A DNA stretch of 64,000 bases from Evernia prunastri (taxonomy: Eukaryota; Ascomycota; Lecanoromycetes; Lecanorales; Parmeliaceae). Location of the stretch: contig NKYR01000066.1 in assembly GCA_003184365.1 (NCBI GenBank), positions 62,001 to 126,000 of the forward strand, read 5' to 3'. Of the stretch, positions 33,163 to 44,133 are shown piece by piece; position 1 is the first letter of the stretch, and each line of letters opens with the position of its first letter. Under the pieces are notes generated by a model, which was given only the letters and a program-made list of their open reading frames with translations, was not told where the DNA came from and searched no databases. Position numbers and translations under genes: made by a program.

Positions 33163-33577
33163 CCTGCCAAAGCCAAGCGAACCTCGGAAGCCCCCGACTC
33201 CGCCTCTTCGACCACGACGACTCCTTCATCCTGAAGCTTCGGTTTCGCTCCGGCGTTGCCGAATCGGACGGCTTGAGATTGGTCCATCCTGCGCCTCGAG
33301 CATCGTATACACGATGCTGGGGGACAGACAGTGGACTGGAGTCGTCGTCGTCGTCGCCACTCAACGAAGGTTCTCATCGCCTATATCTGCACTATTGTTT
33401 ATTTCGCCAGGTCTTACTATACGTTCTCGGATCATCTCACCATGCTCGATGCGGTTATCGACAAATGCCTTAAGGAAGTCAGTAGCAACCCCACAGCAAC
33501 ATTCATAGAGCCCTCAGTACCGCTTTCAGCCAGCACTACCTTCAAACAATCTTAGATTCACCATTCCGCATCCCACT

Positions 33578-33886
33578 CCACCACCTCACCTCACCCATCA
33601 AATCTCGAGATGCGCTCTCCGATAGTATCACACTTCGATCTCGGATTTGAGCAACTCCCATACGACCTATTGACCTACAGGTGCAGCCACTGAACTTCCT
33701 CCGCTTTGCCCGATTTCAACATTGTGCATCCTCCTCCACCACGCCACCACCTCACCTCACCCACCGAGTCTCAAGATGCGCTCTCCGATGATATCACACT
33801 TCGATCTCGGATTTGAGAAACTCTCACACGACTGCTCGACTTACAGATGCAGCCACTGAACTTCCTCCGCCTTGCCCAACTTTCAG
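33578..33886. repeat. Two-copy direct repeat, 166-bp period
   Basis: The copies at 33578-33720 and 33744-33886 are about 85-90% alike by eye. Both start CCACCACCTCACCTCACCCA, share ATGCGCTCTCCGAT and CACACTTCGATCTCGGATTT, and end with CAGCCACTGAACTTCCTCCG. The sequence is not obviously coding; the copies do not maintain one frame. Confidence 0.8.
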
Positions 33887-34510
33887 AAAGCGCTCTCCAG
33901 ATGCCGCGCCACCTTCAGATTCTGGACGAGCAATTTTCCGAAAAGCGGCTTGGCTGGCTCTGCCATCTACCTCACCTTCACACATCATCCGTGTCCTACG
34001 ATGCGATCTCCGGTCCCACCGACGGAATCCGGATCGACCAATTCTCGGAAAGCGGCTTGACTGCTCTCGCGTCTACCCAATACCTTCCACCCCGCTCGTC
34101 TTCCTCCTCCTTCGCCACAAATAAGTGATGATTTCCCGAGGCTTACCCCTACTCGTGCAGGGCTCCGGATGGAATGAATTCCTTGACCGACCGACATGCA
34201 TGAAGCCGTGCCACACCATGCATCTCGCTCACACAATCTTGTCGTCGGCTATTCACGCGATGCGTTCCCCGAATTCCGGATCGAATAATTCCTCAAATAG
34301 CCTGACTGAAGCAGTGCTCCGCTACTCATCTCACTCACAACAACCTCGTCTTCCGCTATCCATGCGATGCGTTCTCCAGAATCCGGATCGAACAATTCCT
34401 CGAATAGCCCGAATGAATCTCACAACTCATCTCGCTCACATAACCTCTTCTTCCAATACACCAGCGATGTCTTCTTCAGATGCCGTACCCATGCCGAATT
34501 ACAAACCAAG
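33887..34510. repeat. Degenerate tandem array of about 105-125-bp units
   Basis: At least four units share the words GATGCGTTCTCC or GATGCGATCTCC, then AATCCGGATCGA, CAATTCCTCGAA and AGC, then a CT-rich spacer with CTCGCTCACA. Clear copies begin near 34001, 34260 and 34367; weaker ones begin near 33890 and 34160. It directly follows the two-copy repeat and shares its GCGCTCTCC word, so both may come from one older unit. Confidence 0.65.
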
Positions 34511-35860
34511 CATTTCAAATACCAAACAGCAGCAAAAAACTAGGGCCCATATTTCACCCACTTCCCTTCGCCAGACCTTGCGTCGCATTCCCCAAATCAA
34601 AAAGAATCGGATAGCACAACGGCGAAAGTCCGCCACCCACCTCCGCCCTACCGCTTTGACAGCCGCCACGGCATCCACCAGATGCTGGTATCCTAGGATA
34701 CCGCACCCTCAAACCGCCTCACCCGCCGGCTTCACAACCGGGGGTTAGCAAGGACAAATAGAGATAGTCTGTTGACGTGGTTTTTTGTGCGTCAAACAAC
34801 TCCTTGACGGACGCGGTTTGAGGACGACATTTTTTCTGGTGCGTGTGGGAGAAAAGAGAGGGGTTATTGGAGGTATGAAAGATGTACGCTGGACGGGAGC
34901 GAAGATGAAGAGGGGTGGAACCTCAGTGCTGATGACGGGATGGCAAGGAGGGATGAGATTACAAGAACATGGTTAGGTGGCTGCCCGTCCATGGGGAGAG
35001 GGCATGCGAAGAGGTATGTGGCCGAGGTGGATGAGGAGGAAAAAGGTGGATTGAGCTGTACAAGCCTGGTCATCAAGCGCTGGAAGAGCAAGGGGTAGTG
35101 CAGTGAGCTGCACGGATCGCTTCAGAGAGCGCAGCTGGAAAGAAAGTGAGGTTATTCAGGGGTTTTCAGTGTGGGACAAGTGTTCATAAAAGGGACTGAT
35201 AAGGGTCAATGCCGTGATGATCGTGGCTTTGTCATGGTGAAAGACCAGTCCTTTATGTTCTCAGAAAGCATCGTGAGATCAGCGAGGAGGGCTCTTTCTT
35301 TGCCTTTGTTGCCATTCATTCAAAGGGCAACAGTAACGTTACTATTAGGATGAGGAAATTCTTTTCCATGTATTCTAGATTCTAGACAGCAGAGGGATCT
35401 CAACAATTCTGCCAACGATACTTGATACATCAGAAGTGTTCACAGAACCGCATGTGACTGTAGTAAGAATCGCTAACACCTGAGGCCAAGAGCGAGATTG
35501 GACATTTGAACACCCATCAACAATTCACACCAGAACAAAGCGCATAGACCATCTTTTGCCAGAGCTCCTTTGTCCCTCCCAAGACCCCATCCTTTAAACC
35601 CTCGCATAATGGGCGTCTGAAGGGTAGGAAACAACCATCGAACAAGACCCCAAACCTCACCTCACCTCGAGCCCAGTAAACAAACAATCTCTTATGCAAA
35701 ATCCGACCCACCCATAGCAGCAGCAGTGTCAGAGTAAACACTCGCTCGGCCTTTCGGCCTTTTCGGAACCAGGTCCGCGTGATCGAAATTTTCACGCGGG
35801 GGGGGGGGGGGGGCTGGGCCGGAAATTGCCAGTGTTGACGGTGTTCACTTGTTCACATAA
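34511..35860. other. Intergenic region with a 16-base G run
   Basis: No gene supported. A plus-strand frame ending near 34748 is rich in Arg/Thr and overlaps the repeat array, so it was not accepted. A run of 16 G lies at 35798-35813, just before the leader duplication of the next gene. Confidence 0.4.
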
Positions 35861-36174
35861 AAAGGTGAACTTCGAACTTCTTTCCAAACCTCACAACAAC
35901 GCACTCCTCACAACCATCTTTCCATCTACCTCACCATCACAAACTCACTCTTCATCATCAAGTACATCCTCATCATCATCCTACAACTGTAGGCTATCAT
36001 TTACACACCTGTCACCTCACCTCACATCACATAGAAAGGTGAACGCGAACTTTTTCCAAACCTCACAACAACACATACCTGACACCCATCGTACCATCAA
36101 CCACACCACCACAAACACACTCTTCATCATCAAGAACATCCTCACCTTCATCCTACAACTGTAGGCTATCATTT
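35861..36174. repeat. Tandem duplication in the leader of the large coiled-coil gene
   Basis: Two copies at 35861 to about 36003 and 36035 to 36174, with a period of 174 bp. Shared words are AAAGGTGAAC, TTTCCAAACCTCACAACAAC, CTCTTCATCATCAAG and CCTACAACTGTAGGCTATCA. It lies 90 bp before the start codon at 36265, so it probably forms the promoter or 5' untranslated region. Confidence 0.85.
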
Positions 36175-36264
36175 GCCCTCCCGCCACGTCACCCCACAAC
36201 ACCACACGAGGTTCTGTACCCTCAAACCCGAAAGATCACCTTACACAAACACAACTCGCTCACC

Positions 36265-39200
36265 ATGCCTCCCCGTCATCCTACTTCATACCTCTTCGGA
36301 GCTCTTGTCGCGGCACTGTTGCTGCCAAAGTCAGCCAAAGTGCCCACCAAGGACAGGGTTATCGTCCTCGATACTATGGAGGTACAATATGATACCGCTA
36401 ATACCACCCTACCTCTTACCACCCCACCTCTGACAACGGCTTTACCCACCGGATTCCTCTCATCCTTTCTTTCAATCCTCGATGTGATAGTGTCTGTCCT
36501 CGGGGACGAAGTTTTGAACTACATTGGGGCATTGCTTTTCGCGATGTTTCTTTACTACCTAATAGCGCTCGCACGAGCGACCAAGCGCTTTTGCTTGTGG
36601 ATCTTCGGATCCACAAATGGTCTGTGGCAGGCTCTCGGAAGATGCGAACGCGTACCGGAGACGACAACAGCGTCTGAAGAGCAAGCGGCATCCGAAGCGG
36701 TTGAAAATCAGATGATGACCAAACTCCAAACCCAGATCCTACGAAAGGACACGTACATTAACAGTCTTCACGCAACGGCCAGGAACAGCGCGAAAACGAT
36801 TACAGACCTCAGGGATCAAACCGTCCATCTTGACAGAACCCTTCGAGCGGTCCTGGATCCAACGGGTCTGCACAAAGAGACCAAAGATGTCTCCGTGCTG
36901 GCGGAAGACCTTGCGCGCGATCACGACCGAGTTTCAAAGAAGCTCGAAAGTCAGCACAAGGAACTCAATGCAGCCCGTAACGCCGACGGGATGGCGCAGC
37001 TGGCTCTCAAAGAGAGTCAGATGTCTGCTCTGACTGAAAAAAACTCGAGACTCGGCACCCAAATTTCCGGACTGCAGGAGGGGGAGCGTGCGTCGCGGGG
37101 AGAGGTCAAGCGGATCGAGGAGTCCGCTGAGGAAAAAATCAAGCACCACAGAGAGCGCGCAGAGGCTGCGGAGAGCGCCGCGAGGCAGGCAATCTCGCCG
37201 AGGGAGCACGATGTCTTGAGAGACCAAATGGAGATTGTCGTCGTTGAGCTCCGCCGAGTGCGCGAAGAGTCGGAGCGTCTAACCTCCGAACTCCAAGCCG
37301 AGAGGGAAAGAGTCCAGGAGCTCCAAACTGGGGCTGGCACTATGGATGACGCCGCCGCCGAATCACATGCGGAGTACGAGAACCGGTTTACTTCGACAGC
37401 GAACGACCTCGAGCTGGCCAGACAACGAATCACCACGTTGGAGACTGAGGCTGTGGAGAAGGCGGAAGAGGTACGGCAGGCGGAGAGAAAAGCGAAGGCC
37501 GCCGAAGACAAGACCGCGGAAACCAAGGCATTCACCACAAAAACAAGCCAGCTTGAGCAGGACCTCAAAGCGGCCCAAGAGACCGCCGCAGACAAGACCG
37601 CGGAGATCGAGACAGCTACGACGAGCAAAAGCCAGCTCGAGCAGGCCCTCAAAGAGGCCCAAGAGGCCGCCGCAGACAAGACCGCGGAGATCGAGACAGT
37701 AACGACGAGCAAAGTCCAGCTCGAGCAAGACCTCAAAGAGGCCCAAGACCAAGCCAAGCGCTGGCAAGACAGTCACGACCAGTTAACCCGGGAAGTCCAA
37801 GAGGAGAAGGAGACGCGTGAGAAGAACGCCGAGGCACAGCTCCAAGCTGGTGGAACCAAGTCTGACCAAGAGGCAGTCGCGGAGGAGAGCGGTGAGGCAA
37901 AGCCTCAAGCTGATGATGCCAATCCCAACGAAGAGTTGATCGCAGAAGTCGACAGCCTTCGCGGACAGTTGGCCGAAGCGAACACCGCCCAACACAACGC
38001 ATTGCGCTCGGCGGCGGTTGAGAAAGAGACACTGAAGAATGAGGTCCGGACGGAGACGGTGCAACTTTGCAAACAGGAGCATCTCCGCGTGCTCGGCGAA
38101 GCGATCGTGAAAGAGAGAGATGCCGCTGCCATACGTCAGGCGGACGCCGTGACGCAGAAGGAGCAGGCAGTCAAGGATGAGTGCCAGAAGGCATGGGATG
38201 AGCGGAGGAAGGAGTGGGAGGCAGCGGCCAACGCAGCTGTGGAGAAAGAGAATCAGCTCACCAACGAGCGAGATTCAGCTGTCGAGCGAGCGATCGCCGC
38301 TGAGGACAAATACGACAACCCCGATGCCTTGGTGCAAGAAGCCCGGGGCGAAGCGATTCTAATGCGCGATCGAGCCCTCTTAGAGATAAAACGAGCAAAC
38401 GCCGCGGAGGAGGAGGTGGAGAAATTCAAGCAGGGCAAGAAGAGCCAAGACGAGAGGATCCAGAACCTTCGCGACGAGATTGCTCAACTTCAGCGAGAGA
38501 AGATTCAAAACCAGGAAACCATGACTCGGGCAAAGAAGATTCTCGCAGAGTTCCAAGCGGTCATGAATGACCGATCTCGCGCGCAAGCCATGGTCGAAGA
38601 GTTGCTCTATCGGCATTACGACTTCGATTCAAAGCAAGTGCTCATAAAACTGATCGGAGCCAATACAAAGATCGCCTCTTTGGAGAAGAAGCTGAAGAAT
38701 GCTTCAACGCAATCTAGCAAAATCCTTCTCCTGAGGGAACTACTGGATGCGGAGGTTGATGAGAAAAAGGTCCACGAGATCAGTAAAACAGATTATAGGT
38801 ACCGCCAGGTACTGGTGCGACAGTGCAGCGCGGTCAACGCCAAGCTAAAGTCTCTAAAGTCAATAATTAACTCGAGTGAGCAACCAGACATGGAAGAGCT
38901 GCTTGAAGAGATTTGGAAGGGGCGTGGTGATGAAGATGCAGAGTTCAATGATGAAGAATCCCATCCGACAAAGCCCGAGAGCGACGAGGATGGGGACGAT
39001 GACGCCGCTGACGACGCTATCACCAACCGTCCTCGGGTTATAAATGCAATGCGTCGTCCGACTCCTGGACTGCTGGGGCAAAAGCTTGTCCTGAAAGGTC
39101 CTCGTAAACCAGGTTCGTCGATTCCAGCAGCTAATGATGACCAAGATGAGACTAAGCCGACGTCTCAGAATGATTTGCCATCTTCAGCGCATATCGGGGA

Positions 39201-40066
39201 AGCTTCTGCCCCGCGAACACAGAGCAGTGACCAGGCCTACGTCGGAAAGCCGACGAAGATCCCTGGTCCGAAGCCACGGCCTACGGAGCGACAGGAGCGA
39301 CTTGCAGGCATCCAACACCAGGATGACAAGGCCGCTCCAGAACAATGTGCAATCCCGTCTACTCCCCAAGGTCCCTCTTTCTCTTTCAGTACGCCCAAGG
39401 ACATAGCATCAGGTATTTTACCACATGTCCGCAAGTACACGCGGTTGTCGGGAAAATCTAACATTGTGCTTAGTCGCCGTCAGCTCAACCCCAGTGCAAC
39501 CGAGCCATAACACAATTTTCAGTGGACTCGCACGACTGGGAGCAGCAGTGGCGGATCAGTCAGCACTATCAGCATCAGCGACACCAGCACCAGAAGAGGA
39601 CGAAGTTCTCGAGTTCGACTCCTGGGACGCGACGCCAGACCAGGCTTCGGATTCCGAGCCGCATGATGAATTCCAAGCTCACACTTTTTCAGATGACGAG
39701 GAAGACCGTAAGCTACTCAATCCTTTCCTTTCCCATGAATCCACGCTGACAAGTTTCTCTAGTCGAGACGCTCTGGGAGGACGCCTTGAATCCTCAAAAG
39801 CAAGATGGTGACAATGACTTCGATCTCCATGCTGGTAAGCCATCCAAACCTCCACGATACCAGTCTTCACACCGGCTAACAAAGACCATCTAGACTTCGA
39901 ACCATCCACCATACGAGCCCTTGATCAGACAGAGCAAAATTACGAGGAGCAAGAAGCCGAAGCAAGAGCTGCCATGCAAGGGGTACAGCAAGCTCCGGCA
40001 CCGAGGCAAAGCCAGCCATCGACCGAAGAGGAGGAAGACAACTTCCACATCGACCTCGACTATTAA
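36265..40066 (+). CDS. Large membrane-anchored coiled-coil protein, 1,208 aa
   Basis: Four exons: 36265..39412, 39474..39707, 39763..39834 and 39894..40066; introns of 61, 55 and 59 bp. The total is an exact 1,209 codons. Two hydrophobic parts lie near residues 8-20 (SYLFGALVAALLLP) and 70-115 (SFLSILDVIVSVLG, then YIGALLFAMFLYYLIALARA). Residues from about 150 to 850 are a long charged coiled coil. Near residues 416-499 a block of 28 residues (four heptads) is repeated three times. The tail is acidic and Pro/Ser-rich and ends EEEEDNFHIDLDY. No known domain. Its shape recalls tethers or filament-like organisers at membranes, which is only a structural analogy. It is similar in layout to the 31609 gene. 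Confidence 0.75.
37510..37761 (+). repeat. Three 84-bp in-frame repeats (28 residues, four heptads)
   Basis: Units at 37510-37593, 37594-37677 and 37678-37761, each beginning AAGACCGCGGA and containing AGCCAGCTCGAGCAG-like codons (SQLEQ) and GAGGCCCAAGA-like codons. The unit length of exactly four heptads keeps the coiled-coil register. Confidence 0.85.
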
Positions 40067-41083
40067 AGATGGGTCAGAAACCGTTCAGATGGCAGTATGG
40101 AGGGATGGATGCCGGACCAGTCACTTCTTTCATTGGTTGTGAGGCTATACACATGGCAAAGGAGGGTGGAACAATACCGGAGGAGTCACCTCTTTTCTCG
40201 GACCGATTCCACAGATGTGTCATACCCTGATGGATCCAACAGTGTCATAACGAGCGTTTCCATGTATTTCAGCAGGAGTTCTGGCGTTTATCAGGGTTTC
40301 TTCAGCAAGCTGTAGCAGAAATCGAGTGGTTATTCCCCACATCACGTTCTTTTTTTCAAGGAAGGAATTGTACCATAGAGAGCCATCCCACCGGCGCCTG
40401 GCTAGAGGCATAGGAATGACCTAGATTTCTTAGCCCAGCAGACATCCCACATGAAGAGATCTGCGCCTTTTACTCCTTCCTCTATCATGCATATCCACTC
40501 CACCAGCCTTCCAATTGAAGGACAAGAACCATCATCGAGATGTGTTTCATTCCCTTAGACCCCTACCGTCTAAGTGGCGCGCATGTCAAAACCCTCACGA
40601 AGCTACTTTATATCTCAAATTCTTTATCATCGCGAACAAACTTCAAAACCAGTACTGCGAGTAGCGCCGAAGCGACATCCCCCAAGCGCCCAAAGCTACA
40701 TCGCCCAGGCCGAGCCTCTCGGGAAGAAAAGGGCCTGTAAGGCTGCCGGTGTGATTTGTCAAGGGTTCAAGACCGAGCCGATCCCTGCGATGCCCTGCAT
40801 GATCGGAGAGAAAGCGTGGGAAAGAGGGGAGGAATTGTTTCAAGTGTGTGGGACGACGTTCAGGGGCAGAGGGCCCTGCAGATTAGAAGTTATCGTGGGC
40901 TCGACTTTCTCGCGTGGAGGTATTGGCGAAAAAGAAGAGGATGCTGATAAGGGTGGATTTGGGCATTATGAGGGATGCGAGGCAGGTATAAAGTATGTGG
41001 GGACCTCCAAGTACCTCGATCTTCTTCCACTTGCCATCCATCCGCTGACAGGTGGGGCGCCTAGAGTCCCTGGAGCTTCGATC
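40067..41083. other. Intergenic region, nothing firm
   Basis: About 1 kb. The reading frame of the next gene stays open upstream of its ATG back to 40574, but the sequence there has no signal peptide or motif and is taken as non-coding leader. Confidence 0.35.
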
Positions 41084-41882
41084 ATGCTTTCGCTCTTCGG
41101 CTGTCCTAGTATCGTAACATTGCTATCCTCCATCCTCTTCCAAGTCATCCAATGCGCACCGGCGGCGACACTCTTGCCCTCGCGCCCAATCTATTCCCTT
41201 CCGCCGCTCCAACCCTCCTTGCCCCTCAACGACAGCAGTAACGGCTACTGCGCCAGCACGGCCAGATACCCCAGCTGGATCTCTGACGACTGGATTGTCG
41301 AAGACTGCTTCGTCGCGGTGCAAAAGCTCTATTTCGAAGAATTTCTCGTCCACCCGGATGTAGCCTATGAATTTCTTGCTCGGGGGGTGTCGCCGACGGG
41401 GTTTCCGCGTGGTTCGGAGAGAACGCCGAGGAAGTATATCGTTAGTAAGTCGATCCGTGGTTGGATGCTTGCTGTTGTTAGAGGCAGAGGCTGAGCTGAT
41501 GGTGTGTAGAAAGTTGCGTCGTGACAATCATGATGCTAGATTGGTTCAATTCCGGGCGACTGCCCGAGGCCACGAAATTCAACAGGGCGAAGACGGATGT
41601 GAGTACTTATCGAAACATATGGAATGCGGCGAGGAGTATTGAGTCGGCATGCACTGTTTCCAAATCACCTGGTTGGCTTATGACAGGTGAGTCCCTCTCT
41701 AGACACTAGCCTGTAAGAGTGGCTGATCAGACTGGTAATGTCAAGGCGAGAACTCTGCAATGGGGGTATTCGTGTGGGCGACAAATTCTCATATCAATGA
41801 GATCACTGGAGGCTTTCCTGTTCAATCACCCAGTTTGAATGAATCCGACGTGCAGGTTCTGGATGGTGTGCAAACGAGCTGA
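41084..41882 (+). CDS. Secreted cysteine-containing hypothetical protein, 224 aa
   Basis: Three exons: 41084..41444, 41510..41686 and 41746..41882; introns of 65 and 59 bp. The start MLSLFGCPSIVTLLSSILFQ gives a signal peptide ending near QCAPA. The mature part reads YCASTARYPSWISDDWIVED, CFVAVQKLYFEEF, TPRKYIVKSCVVTIMMLDWF, LPEATKFNRAKTDVSTYRNI, then GENSAMGVFVWATNSHINE. I recognise this order of blocks from secreted or cell-surface hypothetical proteins common in ascomycetes, with Cys pairs and a conserved GVF.W.T.S.iN end. No enzymatic function is known to me. The splice sites are well supported because the last block needs the final intron. Confidence 0.78.
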
Positions 41883-42319
41883 GGGAAGATAGGGCGATGT
41901 GCGTAGGCGTTTTCGGGTATGGAATACGGAATATGGAGTTTGAGATACGTATGGGATTGGTAGGGGCAGCATCAAGTCAAAGTCAGAATCAATGATGAAT
42001 TCGGTGAAGGGGGGGGGGGGGGGGGGGGGTTGGCGTGTGCTCTTGAGAAGGAAGGCTTCTTGATGCGGTTGCTTAGAGGTACGGTATTTAGCTCGACTCT
42101 GGCGTGTTCTCTCCCGTATACATCCACATGCCTGTTCAGGTTACAAGGTCAATCTGACTGCCTTTGTCCATCTCAAGCCCATACTATTGAAAACAGACTG
42201 CATAATTCAATGTCTTCTGTCAGAGAAGGAGCACCAGAGTTTGATGCCGCTAGAGGTAGCTGGCTCGTCGAACCGCCTTCGAAATGTTTGTTACGGAGAA
42301 GTCGATCCCGTTCGCCAAC
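41883..42319. other. Convergent intergenic region with a 21-base G run
   Basis: 3' flanks of the secreted protein gene and the GT69 gene. A run of 21 G lies at 42009-42029. No gene supported. Confidence 0.5.
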
Positions 42320-43578
42320 TCATACGTGGGCCCATCCATTCTCAATCAAGACCTGCATCTCGTTGATCAGGCAGAGCTTTCCGTGCTCCGAACGATCCGC
42401 ACCAGCTTTGGACCATGAGTTCAATCTGCTGGTGATTCGCACGGTTTTTAACTTGGTAGAGGTGGTCCAACGCCAGAAACGATTTGACCAAATGCCCATC
42501 AGACTCCGACTCATTGAAGGCCATATTGATGCTGATCTGACTGCAGCGTAAGCCTCCGGGCTGTAGCCCACGCGCACATTGGGATTGAGCCAAACGCCAT
42601 GACTCTGGGAGAGAGGGTTGTCAACGTGTATAAGACAGCATTCGGAGCCTTCAACATGATGAAGAGCGAGAGAATCTGGCACGCCGCGGAACTGCAGGCG
42701 GTTCGGGTCGTAGAAAGGAGCCGCGTCGAAAGCAACGATTCCATTCCAACAGCTCTGCACCGGTACAGGGTGGCCTGATATTATGGCGCTGCGGGAAGCC
42801 TTGGATCTGAAGTATGGAAATGTAGATGTTACGGCCTCTTGTCCATCATTGTCGCGCAACGCAAAGGTATCGTAGTAGTGAGGCGGCTTGGCAAAGTCCA
42901 GAGAGCAGGCGGCAGAATAGTCCCCGTCCCGAGTTGCGAGTAGTGTAGCCACATCTTCAGTCTAGTTGCAGACGTCAGCAACATCGAGAGAGCGATGGGT
43001 GTCCTCACTGTAAAGACTACATCGTTGAGAAACAGCACCTTGTCGAACTTGATGCCGCCCACGGAGTAGTTGAGTGGCTCTAAGGCCAGATTGCGTAATC
43101 TAGACAAGTATGGTATTCGTCTTAGTTCTTGTTTGCCTCTCGGCGTTTTGATCCAGCCGTCCGTGGCTGGCTGTTTCAGCTCATCGGCGTGGGTCGTCTC
43201 ATTGAGCTGGACAGTCCGTTGTACGCCTTTCTTTTCCAAAGCGTTGTCCAGGGCCCTCAGCGCCTCTTTTGTGTTATCCCAACTTCCACTCTCGTACACG
43301 GACACGTAGATATTCTCTGCTCCGAAGTAGTCCACCAATGCGAGCACAGCCTGATTCCAATTGCTTCGAAGGATCGGCTCGTTGTTCCAATGGATGCTAG
43401 CGATGAATATCTTCTGCCCACGAACGTCAGGGGCATTCGCAGGCAGATTCTGGTGCTGACGAGCGAAGGTCAAGGACAATACGTCGACGATGCAGAGAAG
43501 AGCAAAGACTAGAAGCGTTGCCCGAGATACCCTGGTGCGAGAGGATCTGGAGAAGCGGCGAAGGGAGGCTTGTATCAT
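42320..43578 (-). CDS. GT69 alpha-1,3-mannosyltransferase (CMT1/CAP59 type)
   Basis: Two exons: 43578..43009 and 42961..42320, with a 47-bp intron; 403 residues. The ATG gives a short basic start and then one membrane helix (RATLLVFALLCIVDVLSLTF), a type II Golgi anchor. The lumenal part has IFIASIHWNNEPILRSNWNQ, VSVYESGSWDNTKEALRALD and FDKVLFLNDVVFTTEDVATL across the intron. It goes on with ACSLDF, VPVQSCWNGIVAFDAAPF and NPNVRVGY, and ends CLINEMQVLIENGWAHV. These are the ordered blocks of the Cryptococcus Cap59/Cmt1 family, which transfers mannose in alpha-1,3 linkage during glycan synthesis. The acceptor here is unknown. An upstream non-ATG extension of the frame was rejected. Confidence 0.9.
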
Positions 43579-44133
43579 GGTAGACCGAGAGAATAGAGGC
43601 GGCTCCGTTCTCCCAAAGGATACTGTACTCCCAACTTCTGAGGTAAGTGGGTCATGATCATGGATAGGTCGTGGGAAAGCCGCGAATCTACCAGCTTGCT
43701 GAGGTGAGATAGGGGACACTCATGGAGAAGACAACTAACATTTGCAGGATGCAGCCCTAGAAAGCTGAATAAGGCTATCACCGGGCCGGCGGATCTTCCG
43801 TAGGGTACCTAGATCGCCTACCAAAAGGTACCTTCTCTTAGGTACCTAGCTAGGCAGGCGCCAATAACTGTAGTTGAAACAAAATGGAACCGCTCAAACT
43901 AGGATACGAGCGCTCTACACTCTCAATTCCCTTGAAATCTTCATTATGCGTCTTTCGCCATGAAGCAGCAAAGAATGCAAAACACTCATTCTTCAACGCG
44001 ATTCCTTGAAGCCACGTAGAAGTCGGAGCAGGAAGTCGGAGCTGCTGATTACCTTATTGGTAAGGAAAAAGGTGGAAATATCTTCTGTTATCGTCAAAGG
44101 GGCAAGAGCCATGGGACAGAATCTGGCGGGATT
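43579..44133. other. Divergent intergenic region with GGTACC words
   Basis: Shared upstream region of the GT69 gene (minus) and the ankyrin/SEC-C gene (plus). Near 43800-43855 it holds clustered GGTACCTAG, AAAGGTACCTTC and TAGGTACCTAGCTAGG words. No gene supported. Confidence 0.45.

Noticed and set aside
34125..34748. 207-codon plus-strand frame
   Set aside because: Most of it runs through the degenerate tandem array, and the repeat units do not keep its frame.
43579..43719. N-terminal extension of the GT69 frame
   Set aside because: It would need a GTG start; the ATG at 43578 directly precedes a good type II membrane anchor.
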